Source: an uncultured Muribaculum sp. (lineage in GTDB: Bacteria > Bacteroidota > Bacteroidia > Bacteroidales > Muribaculaceae). From it: 44,124 bases of DNA. This document shows, piece after piece, positions 17,620 to 25,995 of this stretch; the first letter of the stretch is position 1, and each line of letters starts with the position of its first letter. Location: contig CAJUMZ010000025.1 of assembly GCA_910587665.1 (NCBI GenBank), positions 1 through 44,124 of the forward strand. Reading direction: 5' to 3'. Position numbers and translations under genes: made by a program. The notes beneath the pieces were generated by a model that ran no database searches, had not been told where the DNA came from, and saw only the letters and a program-made list of their open reading frames with translations.

Positions 17620-19302
17620 TTACTTTGCTATCTTGAAAGTCTTGCCTCCTTTGACTATGATATATATGCCGCGGGGAAGCTTGTCGAAGTCATCCTGACT
17701 TGTGCCCACAAGCATTCCCTGTGAGCTATAGACAGCAGACAACGCGCCTTCATTATCGGCAGTAATGCCTTCAATGGTCGCCATGTCGGCGGGATAGACA
17801 CGAAACCATGCCTTCGGATTGCCGGATCCGGCCTTGTCGCTATACATACATGACCATGCCGTCGTGTCATCCGAACCGAAATATTTGCCTGAACCAAGAT
17901 TTTTCAACACGACATACCCATCGGTATATTCAGGAAGAAACTTGTAATTGTTTGTCGTAAGCGTAGGAGAGTCAGTCCAAAACAAGTTCCATGAGTCACG
18001 ATACACGTAGTTGCCGTCGCCTGTAAGCAGGTTATATGAATTGCCGTTGGGAACGAACGTAAACTCCTGATTGTAATCCTTGTTTGTAATACCGTCGCTG
18101 TTATCCTCAAGTAGAAGAACCTGCTGCTTTTCATTATACCACCCCGTCGACAACAGGCATCCGGAGGCAACATGCTTAAGGCGATAGGCTACGCCATCTT
18201 CTACCTTATTGACAGAATCATTAAAACTTGCTGTTGCCTGAGCCAATGCGTCAATAGCAGATAATATTTCATTTTCATCCTCAGAAGTGAGTTTGGTCTT
18301 TGCCTCTTCGATGGCTTCCTCAAAAAACCTACGTGAGTCGGAACTGAAACAGCCGGGATAATCGCCCTCCTGCGATTGTTCAAGCAGATTCTCAGCTTTC
18401 GTTATCGCCAAACCAAGCTCAGCCGCTTTTCCATCCGGGACATATATACGCACATAATCGACCAGATATTCTGCCGGCAATACTGTGTTGGCCAACGAAC
18501 CACCATTATCACCCCCCAAAGCGAAGTTTAGCCACATACGCTGTTTGTTCTCCGGGTCACGATACGGATTATAGTTGTCTACATTATACCAGCTTTGCCC
18601 GGGATTGGCGTTGACAGTGCGGTCGAGTTTTGTCTCGTTGAGCAGACGGTCATCCAGATAAATCCTGATTGCCTCATCTGTCCATTCCATGCGCCATATA
18701 TGGAATTTATCAGCGAAGTCGGCATCGAATGTCGACATTTTGGGTGCCTGGCTGCTCCATACGGCCTGCCAGCGGTTGGATCCACCCCACGCGACATTGG
18801 CATGGATAGCGTCGCCGTAATATTCCATCATGTCAATCTCGCCGTTGTAAGGCCACTCATATTTACTGCCTGTACTCCAGATGGCCGGCCAATAGCCGGC
18901 TCCTACCGGTATCTTGGCACGGACTTCGTATATACCCTGCTGGAACTGGTAGTCAGGCTTTGCCCAGATAGATGATGAAGTATACTCGGCATATTGGTTT
19001 TTCGTTTTCCAATCAGATGAATAACGCTTGTAAAACTCGTTTTTGACACGTTCCTTACGGGCCTCGATCACCAGACAGCCGTCACGAACCGTCGCATTAT
19101 CCTCCTGATAATACTGATCTTCATGATTTCGGCACAGACCATGCTCATATTGCCAGACCTCGGTGTCAGGCTTGTCGCCCTTGTCAAACTCATCCTGAAA
19201 AACAAGCTTATAACCCGGATAACGATTATCTATGTCTGACTGAGCCGAGACAAAACCTGAAGAGATGAGTATTCCGGCGAGGGTAGGAATAAATTTTCTC
19301 AT
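17620..19302 (-). CDS. GH16 endo-glycanase with helical spacer, lectin-like domain and sorting tail
   Basis: 560 residues. The signal peptide ends near VSAQ. The GH16 jelly roll covers residues about 25-275, and the catalytic ExDxxE motif is Glu155-Asp157-Glu160 in GEIDMMEYYG. GH16 contains endo-beta-1,3-glucanases and endo-beta-1,3-galactanases; the neighbours favour galactan. Residues about 280-360 are a helical spacer (ITKAENLLEQSQEGDYPG), and about 362-500 a lectin-like unit (YRLKHVASGCLL, YVYRDSWNLFW, LKNLGSGKYFG). Both units recur in the 927-residue protein at 35398. The end, LPRGIYIIVKGG...FKIAK, resembles a type IX secretion sorting tail, so I infer surface attachment by that route. 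A strong hairpin precedes the gene at 19336-19386. Confidence 0.9.
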   Translation of the reverse strand: MRKFIPTLAGILISSGFVSAQSDIDNRYPGYKLVFQDEFDKGDKPDTEVWQYEHGLCRNHEDQYYQEDNATVRDGCLVIEARKERVKNEFYKRYSSDWKTKNQYAEYTSSSIWAKPDYQFQQGIYEVRAKIPVGAGYWPAIWSTGSKYEWPYNGEIDMMEYYGDAIHANVAWGGSNRWQAVWSSQAPKMSTFDADFADKFHIWRMEWTDEAIRIYLDDRLLNETKLDRTVNANPGQSWYNVDNYNPYRDPENKQRMWLNFALGGDNGGSLANTVLPAEYLVDYVRIYVPDGKAAELGLAITKAENLLEQSQEGDYPGCFSSDSRRFFEEAIEEAKTKLTSEDENEILSAIDALAQATASFNDSVNKVEDGVAYRLKHVASGCLLSTGWYNEKQQVLLLEDNSDGITNKDYNQEFTFVPNGNSYNLLTGDGNYVYRDSWNLFWTDSPTLTTNNYKFLPEYTDGYVVLKNLGSGKYFGSDDTTAWSCMYSDKAGSGNPKAWFRVYPADMATIEGITADNEGALSAVYSSQGMLVGTSQDDFDKLPRGIYIIVKGGKTFKIAK

Positions 19303-19335
19303 GTTAAAAACATTTCATGATTATATATTTGAGAT

Positions 19336-19386
19336 ATGGGGGAGCCAATCGGAAAGATCTGTTCTTTGAATGATTGCCTCCCCCAT
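19336..19386. other. Intercistronic hairpin before the GH16 gene
   Basis: ATGGGGGAGCCAATC at 19336-19350 pairs with 19372-19386, 14 of 15 positions; the loop contains a second 5-bp stem (AAAGA at 19353-19357 with TCTTT at 19363-19367). It lies between the binding-protein gene and GH16 in a 106-base gap. No T-run follows in the operon direction, so partial attenuation or 3'-end protection of the susC-susD-binding-protein mRNA is more likely than full termination. Confidence 0.65.
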
Positions 19387-19408
19387 GTCACATGAGCGTC
19401 ACGCCCGG

Positions 19409-20251
19409 TTAACGTACAATTTTATTTGCTCCCTTATTCGTGCGCACGACATAAATGCCCTTGGCGTCACCAAGTCCATCGACACTGTTGGCTACACGGA
19501 TACCGGAGAGAGTGTATACTCCGAGGGTCTCTACGTCAGCCTCACTGCCGACAGCCTCAATACCGGCGTTATCTCCCTTTGCATCGAAATAAGCCTTGTA
19601 GTCTTCCGGCGTCATGATAGCGACGTCGTCAACATCCATCCAAAAGCCTTCTGAGTGACTGCCTTCCCATTTTGTATTGTTGTGCTCGAAGGTAAGCATG
19701 ACCTTGCCCGATGCAGGGGCTGTAAAGGTCTTTTCGTAGGGTTCCCACACGTCAGCACTACAGATCGCATCATCCTTGTCTGAGATCAGGTAATCGGCGT
19801 GAGTGTATTCGCCCGAAGCATTGGCAGCCTCAAGGCTTACCAGAAAATAAGGATCGTCCCAGTCAACGGTCTCGCCTCCGGCACGTGCTGCGATAAACCC
19901 AAGGGTATAGGTCTGTCCCGGGGTCAGACCTGTCACTTCCTGTGATACAGAGCCGGCCTGCCACCCGTTATCGTCGAAACGATAAAGATGGAGACAGTTC
20001 TTATTACCTTCGAATGTGTATTCCTCGTCGATTTCCACGGGCACGAGACCGGCAAGGACGCTCCATTCGTCAAGCCCCTTTAAAGTCCAGCCAGGAAGGT
20101 TTGTTAAGAAAGTATGGGTGTCATCCCAATCGTGAGGAGTGGTCTGCTCAAATCCTTCAGCCTCGAAATCGCCGTTTTTGACGAAGTTGGTCTGAGCACT
20201 GAGGCTCATGACTCCCGCTGCCGTGGCAGCTGCAAGTAAAATTCTTTTCAT
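19409..20251 (-). CDS. Secreted carbohydrate-binding-like protein with sorting tail
   Basis: 280 residues. The signal peptide (MKRILLAAATAAGVMSLSAQ) is followed by a galactose-binding-like or CBM4/9-like jelly roll: FVKNGDFEAEGFE at its start, LHLYRFDDNGWQAGSVSQEV in the middle and GFWMDVDDVAIMTPEDY at its end. This start and end pattern (NGDFE ... DDVAI) is typical of such modules. The last 45 residues (VYTLSGIRVAN ... DAKGIYVVRTNKG) resemble a type IX secretion sorting domain. It lies 34 bases after susD, where PULs usually keep a surface glycan-binding protein, but it lacks the lipoprotein signal such proteins normally have. I infer a glycan-binding role; the ligand is unknown. Confidence 0.8.
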   Translation of the reverse strand: MKRILLAAATAAGVMSLSAQTNFVKNGDFEAEGFEQTTPHDWDDTHTFLTNLPGWTLKGLDEWSVLAGLVPVEIDEEYTFEGNKNCLHLYRFDDNGWQAGSVSQEVTGLTPGQTYTLGFIAARAGGETVDWDDPYFLVSLEAANASGEYTHADYLISDKDDAICSADVWEPYEKTFTAPASGKVMLTFEHNNTKWEGSHSEGFWMDVDDVAIMTPEDYKAYFDAKGDNAGIEAVGSEADVETLGVYTLSGIRVANSVDGLGDAKGIYVVRTNKGANKIVR

Positions 20252-20285
20252 TGCTTTGTTTTTTAGGTTAAAAAATATGGTTAGT

Positions 20286-22358
20286 CTATTGTTGTGCGGG
20301 TGTATTGCTTGTCGTACTCCAGTAAGGATTCTGATAAATCGGTGACGAAGATATGTCTGTTCCGTCCGCCGAGCTGTCGAGGAAATGACCGACAGCGATC
20401 GGTGACAGATAATGGGCCATATGCCATGACATACCGTCTTTATAAAACTTATTATCGGGGGTCACGCGGAACATTGACAGATAGTTGGCGTCGCCATTAA
20501 AGCCGGCCTCAGTGTCACTGGGCGACGACACATTGTTGTTTGACGGATCGGCCTGGTCATACTTCAGGCGGTTCTTGGCAAAGCCTGAAAGCATCGGGCC
20601 GAAGATCTTGGCACCGTGAACATAGTATCCTCCGCCGATTATCTGGTCAAGTGCGCGCCAGCGGTAAAGGTCATCAAGACGGAAACCCTCACTCATCAGT
20701 TCGCAACGGCGCTCGCGGCGGATGTTATACAACACTTTGCTCTCTATGCGTCGACCGGCGGAATAAAGTGCAAGGTCATGAGTATAGAACTCTTCCTTGT
20801 CAAGGTCGGTCGCATTGATTGTCTTGTTGATGTCGGTGTCAACGCCGGCACGCTGGCGAAGGGCCTGCCAATATTTCCACGCATCAGAGTCAAGATTGTC
20901 GCCATAACGCTCCCAAGCCGCCTCAAGATATATCAGGTAGGCTTCAGCCGCGCGGAAAACGATGGAGGCTGTTTCATCAGTGCCGGTTGATGTGTACTTC
21001 GTAAGCTTGGTCATGTATTTTCCTTTCTTGTATCCTGTCGAAGTGCAGAACTTGACACTACCCGACCATACCACGGGGACATCATAGTTTTTACCGCCGC
21101 CCATACGATCATCGGCATCGGTATAGACATACTCGCCCGGAGCCTTCATAAACAGCTGCCAGCGCCAGTCGCGATTCTGCTTCGTATCGGCTACCCAGTC
21201 ATCACCGGCATATAAAGAACCGGCAGCATAGATAGGCAGACCGTTTTCCATAAGGAAGGCGTTGGCAAATTCCTGTGTATAGCCACGTGCCTGACCTTGA
21301 CGCATATATTGGTTGAGTGAATGAGCTACGCCCTTTTCACGGTTATATACGCGATACATCAGTACCTCGTCGTAGATCGACGGATCGGTTGTCGCAAACA
21401 TATCGTAGTAGGGATTGGCTCCTACCGATGCGTCGGCACCGATGGCATTCTTTGAATTCTGGGTCAGCAGGGGGTGTGCGTCGGCTACTTCCTTGGAGGC
21501 AGCCAGAGCCTGATCGAGGAAAAATCTTACTTCTGCCTCGTTATCATATACAAATCCGTCATTATACGATTTCTCCTTGCCCGGCCAACCGGCGGCTGCA
21601 TCGGGGACAAAAGGCGTACCGGCGAAATATTTCTCCCAAGTAGCCTCGTAAAGGGCAACACGCGCTTTAAAAAGCAAGGCTGCATCGCGGGTGATGCGGG
21701 CACGTCCTCCGGTAGCAGAGCCATCGGAAAGAAGCGTAAGTGCCGAGTCAAGATCGGCAAGAATGAACCGGGCCACCTTGTTGCGGGGCTGGCGCTTGGA
21801 CGCCTCTACAAGGGTAGCGCGATCATCAGGAAGGTCGGTGGTGATGATAGGGAAGTCACCGACACGGCGCAGACGGTGGAAATATTCCATGGCACGCAGC
21901 ATGTATGCCTCTCCGAAATAATGCTTTGCGGCAACAGGATTGCCCGAGATCTCTTCGGCCTCTATTTTCGGCCTTACGCGGCGGATGAAGAAATTAATGT
22001 CGTTTATACGGTTGAAATACCAGTCTCCACCCTTGTCACCGACTTTATAATCGGCGCCCTCATAAAATTGATTGCCGCAGCTTGACGAAGCTTCATTGTC
22101 GGTGCCCATGTCGTCATGGATAAAGGAGGTGTAGTCGGCATGGCTCGGGAACTGACCACCCTGACCGGTATCCCAGTTGGAATAGTTGCAATAATAATTT
22201 ATGGTATAGGCCGCAAGCTGGTCGGCCGAGTTAAAGTAGAGCTCAGGGGCTATTTCCGAAGGCGGGGTGATATCAAGATAGTCATCGCAAGAGATAACGC
22301 CCAGTGATGCAAATGCCACCGCTGCCAGCCCTATATATCTGCTATATGTAGTTTTCAT
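20286..22358 (-). CDS. SusD family starch-binding-like outer-membrane lipoprotein
   Basis: 690 residues, somewhat longer than many SusD proteins. The lipoprotein signal ends in GVISC with Cys24 and is followed at once by acidic residues (DDYLD), a surface-export signal of Bacteroidetes. The N-terminal DYLDITPPSEI and the tetratricopeptide-like helices with AEAYLIYLEAA and RRIESKVLYNIRRERRCELMSEG (seen in two parts) are family hallmarks. It forms the lid on the SusC barrel and captures oligosaccharides at the cell surface. It follows susC by 28 bases. Substrate is inferred from the operon to be a galactan-type glycan. Confidence 0.95.
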   Translation of the reverse strand: MKTTYSRYIGLAAVAFASLGVISCDDYLDITPPSEIAPELYFNSADQLAAYTINYYCNYSNWDTGQGGQFPSHADYTSFIHDDMGTDNEASSSCGNQFYEGADYKVGDKGGDWYFNRINDINFFIRRVRPKIEAEEISGNPVAAKHYFGEAYMLRAMEYFHRLRRVGDFPIITTDLPDDRATLVEASKRQPRNKVARFILADLDSALTLLSDGSATGGRARITRDAALLFKARVALYEATWEKYFAGTPFVPDAAAGWPGKEKSYNDGFVYDNEAEVRFFLDQALAASKEVADAHPLLTQNSKNAIGADASVGANPYYDMFATTDPSIYDEVLMYRVYNREKGVAHSLNQYMRQGQARGYTQEFANAFLMENGLPIYAAGSLYAGDDWVADTKQNRDWRWQLFMKAPGEYVYTDADDRMGGGKNYDVPVVWSGSVKFCTSTGYKKGKYMTKLTKYTSTGTDETASIVFRAAEAYLIYLEAAWERYGDNLDSDAWKYWQALRQRAGVDTDINKTINATDLDKEEFYTHDLALYSAGRRIESKVLYNIRRERRCELMSEGFRLDDLYRWRALDQIIGGGYYVHGAKIFGPMLSGFAKNRLKYDQADPSNNNVSSPSDTEAGFNGDANYLSMFRVTPDNKFYKDGMSWHMAHYLSPIAVGHFLDSSADGTDISSSPIYQNPYWSTTSNTPAQQ

Positions 22359-22386
22359 TTCGTTTGTTATTTTATTGGTAGGTCGA

Positions 22387-25300
22387 TTAAAAATCTATGG
22401 ACAGACCGAAAGAATAGGTTCTGGAAAGCGGATATGCGCCACCCGACTTCATCTTCGATACCTCAAGGCTTTCAGGATCTATGACCTTGGTCATCTTTGT
22501 CCAGGTATGGAGGTTTTCACCGGAGAAATATATGCGGAGATTGTTAACATAGAATTTCTTGGTCCATGCCGAAGGGAAAGTGTATCCGATCTGTACATTT
22601 TTCACGCGCAGATATGAGCCGTCCTGAAGGAAACGGGTCTGTACCTCGCGGTTTTTATTGGTATAATAGAGAGGACGTGCATAGTAGGAGTCCAGATTCT
22701 CTCCCAGCAGGCTGCTGTCATCACGCCAATAGTCAAGATGCTCGTTAAAGAACAGCGATTCCCATCGGCCGCCGACAGTCGCTCCCCAGAATGCCGCGCC
22801 CTTGTTTCCGGCGCCCTGGTCGCCATAAGGGCTGAAATAGTAGTCACGCTTGCCTACGCCTTGGAAAAATACCGACAGGTCGATGCCTTTCCATGTAGCC
22901 CCGAGGTTGATGCCATAACGGAAGCGGGGAGTTGAATTTCCGATCACGGTCAAGTCGCCCGACTCGCCCAGACGCGTCTGCTTGTGGATCTTGCCGTCAC
23001 CGTCGAGATCTGCATACATCATGTCACCTGCTTTCCACTCCGAGGCGTTGAGCTCGCTCTGGTCGACATTCGCGATATGCCTGTCCATTGTCTCCTGGTC
23101 ACGGGCAACCCCGACGGAGGTGAGTCCCCATATTTCTCCGGTGACACGACCGGCGATATACTTGTCAAGGTAGTTCTCGCGGTTAGGATACTTGGTGATC
23201 TTAGTCTGGTCGTCGGAAATGTTGAATCTTACATTATAGCTGAAGTCGCCTATGACCTGACGCCAGCCGATGTTGAATTCCCAGCCATAGGTGCGCATGT
23301 CAAGGAGATTCTGCGGGGGAACTCCGGTACCGAGCGTGGCGGGAAGAGTCACGCCTGGGCCCACCATGTCCTTATTGGTACGCCAGAAGTAGTCGAAGCC
23401 TGCTGTGAGGCGTTGACGCAGTGCGGTGACATCGATACCGATATTGGTATGGCGCACCTTTTCCCATGTGAGCGATGTAGAGATCAGCGAGGGGAACCAT
23501 GCTGTATTGGTCTTTTCACCGTCGACGAGCCATCCGCCGTTGCCTGTATTGAGTCCCATGACCCTATAGGTAGGATACCAATTGTTGGTATTCTGATTTG
23601 TAAGCTGGCCGTAAGATCCGCGTACTTTCAGCAGGTCGACATATTCACGACAAGGCTCGAAAAAGTTTTCTTCCGCGATATTCCATCCGGCAGAGAATGA
23701 AGGCGACCACACCCATCGCTTGTCGCTACGGAAACGGCTTGAACCGTCGTAACGCAAATTAAGCTCGACAAGATAACGGTTTTTATAGTCGTAGTTGATA
23801 CGCCCGAATATACCGACCGTGCGCCATTCCTGATATTTTCCGCCAAGTGAATAGTCGGTCTGGTTGGTCGTAAGGCTCAATACCGGAAGATCCTGCAATG
23901 TCACGTCATTACGGCTTCCGTCTACGTAACGATCCTTAAAACTCTCGACCTGCGCGCCCACCATGAATGTAAAATTATGGACATCGTTGAGGTTGAGATT
24001 ATAATTTGTATATACATTGGCATTAAGGAACGTGCTCCTGTAGGAATACTCCTTTACATAGGATGTAGTGCGGGAATAATAAGTCGGTATATGAAGCTGG
24101 TCGGGATCAAGGGCATCATGGGCGTAGACAGGGAAGGCATCCTCGTGGGTCCAGTTGTTGTTCACTCGTGCATTGAACTCGCCGATTATATTCCAGTTCT
24201 TTATCGGAGTTATAGTCACAGTCAACTGATTGGTGAACACATCGTTCTGCTCCTTGTGGCGACCGCCGTTTTCAAGAGCCTCTATATAGTTGAAATCTGA
24301 GGCAATAAAACCGTTAGGGTCATACTTCGGGGCCAGCGATATGGACCGGCGCATCATATTGTCATAAAACCCGCCGTCCATCGTTGTGGCACGGTCATAG
24401 TCGGTACGGTTCCAGCGGCTTGTGAAATTGATTTTCAACCAGCTGTAGAGCTGCGAGTTGATCTTGCCCATGACTGAGAAGCGCTGGTAATCGTCTTCAC
24501 CATAACGCATGAATCCGCCCATGTCCATCCAGTTGCCGGAAACGTAATAGTTGGTTTTGTCGTTGCCTCCCGACAGAGTGAGATTATGCTCCTGCGCGAA
24601 TGCCGTCTTCTTATAATACTCATCCATCCAATCAGTATTGGCATAGATACCGGTCAATTCCGAAAGACCCCAGATAGAGTGACCGTTCTCATAATGATAG
24701 ACATCTGATACGACATCGCTCGTGCCTTCGTAATAGGCCTTGACTTTCGCCACATAGTCATCGTCAAACTCACGTGTACCCGGAGACGTATATCCGGTCA
24801 CGTCATTAAGATAATTGACAAGATGCCATGAATCCATCTGATCGGCGATCTTAAGAGGCTGATTAAAACGGAAGTTGTTGTTATAGCGCAGAATTGTGCG
24901 ACCCGACGAGCCTTTCTTCGTCGTAACGAGGATCACACCGAAAGGCGCACGCGAACCATAGATCGACGATGATGCCGCATCCTTGAGGACCGAGATGCTC
25001 TCTATATCCTGCGGATTTATGGCATTAAGGTCGCCCTCCATCCCGTCGATAAGTATAAGCGGCGATCCGCTGGAACCCTCACCGATGGTAGCCATACCGC
25101 GGATCTGCACGCCCTTGGAGGCATTAAGCTCTCCTCCTGCACTTGAATTAGATATGTTTAGACCCGGTATGACACCCTGGAGCGCGGTTGCGGCATCGCT
25201 CACAGGACGGTCGGCAAGGTCCTTTGCTGTAGCCGTACCTACCGCGCCGGTAAGATTGACGCGCTTCTGTGTGGCAAATCCGACAACCACAACCTCATCA

Positions 25301-25662
25301 AGCATATTGTCGGCGTTTTTCAGATGCACCTCAACCGGAACGCCCGGCCTGGCCTCTATTTCCTGACTCGAACAACCCACATATGAAACAATGAGTTTGA
25401 CCGGATGTGACGAATTGATGATAAAGTTGCCATCAATGTCGGTGGTCACAGGAATAATTTTTTTATCGGAAGGCATTACCGTCGCGCCTATGCACGGTTC
25501 GCCCTCGCTGTCATAAACAGTGCCGGTGATGTGCTGGGATGCCACCACCGCACTTGCCTGTGGTGAAGCTGCAGCCATTGAAGGCCAACCTGCCGACAGG
25601 CACAACAAGAGTGCGGCTGAAGCCACGGTACTCCTTGTAGTTTTGTTAACACGCATGGTCAT
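22387..25662 (-). CDS. SusC family TonB-dependent outer-membrane transporter
   Basis: 1091 residues (or 1089 from the second ATG at 25656, equally possible). A signal peptide is followed by a carboxypeptidase-regulatory-like domain (HITGTVYDSEGEPCIGATV, residues about 44-120), the TonB-box region DEVVVVGFATQKR, and the plug domain (ALQGVIPGLNISN, ILIDGMEGDLNAINP, SISVLKDAASSSIYG). The barrel ends in Phe (FGLSIDF), as required for outer-membrane assembly. It imports oligosaccharides released at the surface, powered by TonB, with the SusD protein downstream as partner. It is the first gene of the PUL and is divergent from the HTCS gene across a 333-base region with repeated motifs. Confidence 0.96.
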   Translation of the reverse strand: MTMRVNKTTRSTVASAALLLCLSAGWPSMAAASPQASAVVASQHITGTVYDSEGEPCIGATVMPSDKKIIPVTTDIDGNFIINSSHPVKLIVSYVGCSSQEIEARPGVPVEVHLKNADNMLDEVVVVGFATQKRVNLTGAVGTATAKDLADRPVSDAATALQGVIPGLNISNSSAGGELNASKGVQIRGMATIGEGSSGSPLILIDGMEGDLNAINPQDIESISVLKDAASSSIYGSRAPFGVILVTTKKGSSGRTILRYNNNFRFNQPLKIADQMDSWHLVNYLNDVTGYTSPGTREFDDDYVAKVKAYYEGTSDVVSDVYHYENGHSIWGLSELTGIYANTDWMDEYYKKTAFAQEHNLTLSGGNDKTNYYVSGNWMDMGGFMRYGEDDYQRFSVMGKINSQLYSWLKINFTSRWNRTDYDRATTMDGGFYDNMMRRSISLAPKYDPNGFIASDFNYIEALENGGRHKEQNDVFTNQLTVTITPIKNWNIIGEFNARVNNNWTHEDAFPVYAHDALDPDQLHIPTYYSRTTSYVKEYSYRSTFLNANVYTNYNLNLNDVHNFTFMVGAQVESFKDRYVDGSRNDVTLQDLPVLSLTTNQTDYSLGGKYQEWRTVGIFGRINYDYKNRYLVELNLRYDGSSRFRSDKRWVWSPSFSAGWNIAEENFFEPCREYVDLLKVRGSYGQLTNQNTNNWYPTYRVMGLNTGNGGWLVDGEKTNTAWFPSLISTSLTWEKVRHTNIGIDVTALRQRLTAGFDYFWRTNKDMVGPGVTLPATLGTGVPPQNLLDMRTYGWEFNIGWRQVIGDFSYNVRFNISDDQTKITKYPNRENYLDKYIAGRVTGEIWGLTSVGVARDQETMDRHIANVDQSELNASEWKAGDMMYADLDGDGKIHKQTRLGESGDLTVIGNSTPRFRYGINLGATWKGIDLSVFFQGVGKRDYYFSPYGDQGAGNKGAAFWGATVGGRWESLFFNEHLDYWRDDSSLLGENLDSYYARPLYYTNKNREVQTRFLQDGSYLRVKNVQIGYTFPSAWTKKFYVNNLRIYFSGENLHTWTKMTKVIDPESLEVSKMKSGGAYPLSRTYSFGLSIDF

Positions 25663-25750
25663 GTGATATTAGTAATTGGTTAGATTATTTTTTCAGTCCT
25701 TCATGGCATAATGTCATTGTTTTACATTTTACCGTGAAATTCATACAGCG

Positions 25751-25778
25751 CAAAGATAGATTGAACAGATGAACCAAA
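25751..25778 (-). promoter_or_regulatory. Probable susC promoter
   Basis: On the minus strand the -7 box TAtcTTTG is at 25758-25751 and a TTTG at 25778-25775. The 16-base spacing is shorter than the usual 19-20, as may be expected for an activator-dependent promoter. The leader to the susC ATG would be about 80 bases. Confidence 0.45.
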
Positions 25779-25788
25779 AGTACATTTT

Positions 25789-25885
25789 TTCGTATTTTAG
25801 GGGTAACAATCGGTCAAGCAACACAACAGTGCCCGACAAAATTCACCAATACGAATTTCGCCCCATAAAATACGAAATTCACCCC
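25789..25885. promoter_or_regulatory. Repeated motifs, candidate HTCS operator
   Basis: AATACGAATTTCGCCCC at 25848-25864 and AATACGAAATTCACCCC at 25869-25885 match at 15 of 17 positions and start exactly 21 bases apart, two DNA turns. A related copy in inverted orientation, CGTATTTTAGGGG, lies at 25791-25803 and mirrors CCCCATAAAATACG at 25861-25874. The block lies just upstream of the susC promoter. Confidence 0.5.
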
Positions 25886-25928
25886 GCCGTTTTTTCACCG
25901 AAACCAACCTCAAACAAACCAAAATTCG

Positions 25929-25936
25929 TAATTTTG
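25929..25936 (+). promoter_or_regulatory. Possible -7 box of the HTCS gene
   Basis: TAatTTTG fits the consensus and lies 60 bases before the ATG at 25996. No TTTG is found at the -33 distance. Confidence 0.3.
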
Positions 25937-25995
25937 TCGTGGTTAAACACCGGTAAATCGAACGTTTCAACATAATCCGAAAATACCATTACACA

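Larger units (their letters stand above)
25663..25995. other. Divergent regulatory region between susC and the HTCS gene
   Basis: 333 bases without a gene. It contains a -7 box for each direction (25751-25758 minus, 25929-25936 plus) and a set of related motifs at 25789-25885 that are candidates for HTCS binding. It is AT-rich relative to the flanking genes. Confidence 0.7.

Noticed and set aside
17620..19302. Laminarin (beta-1,3-glucan) as the PUL target because of GH16
   Set aside because: No beta-glucosidase is present, while GH35, two GH43 of exo-galactanase type, uronic acid enzymes and galK/galE all point to a galactan; glucan cannot be fully excluded.
21474..22085. 203-codon open frame on the plus strand inside susD
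   Set aside because: Antisense shadow; the composition is rich in Arg, Gly and Cys without motifs, and the SusD frame is complete.
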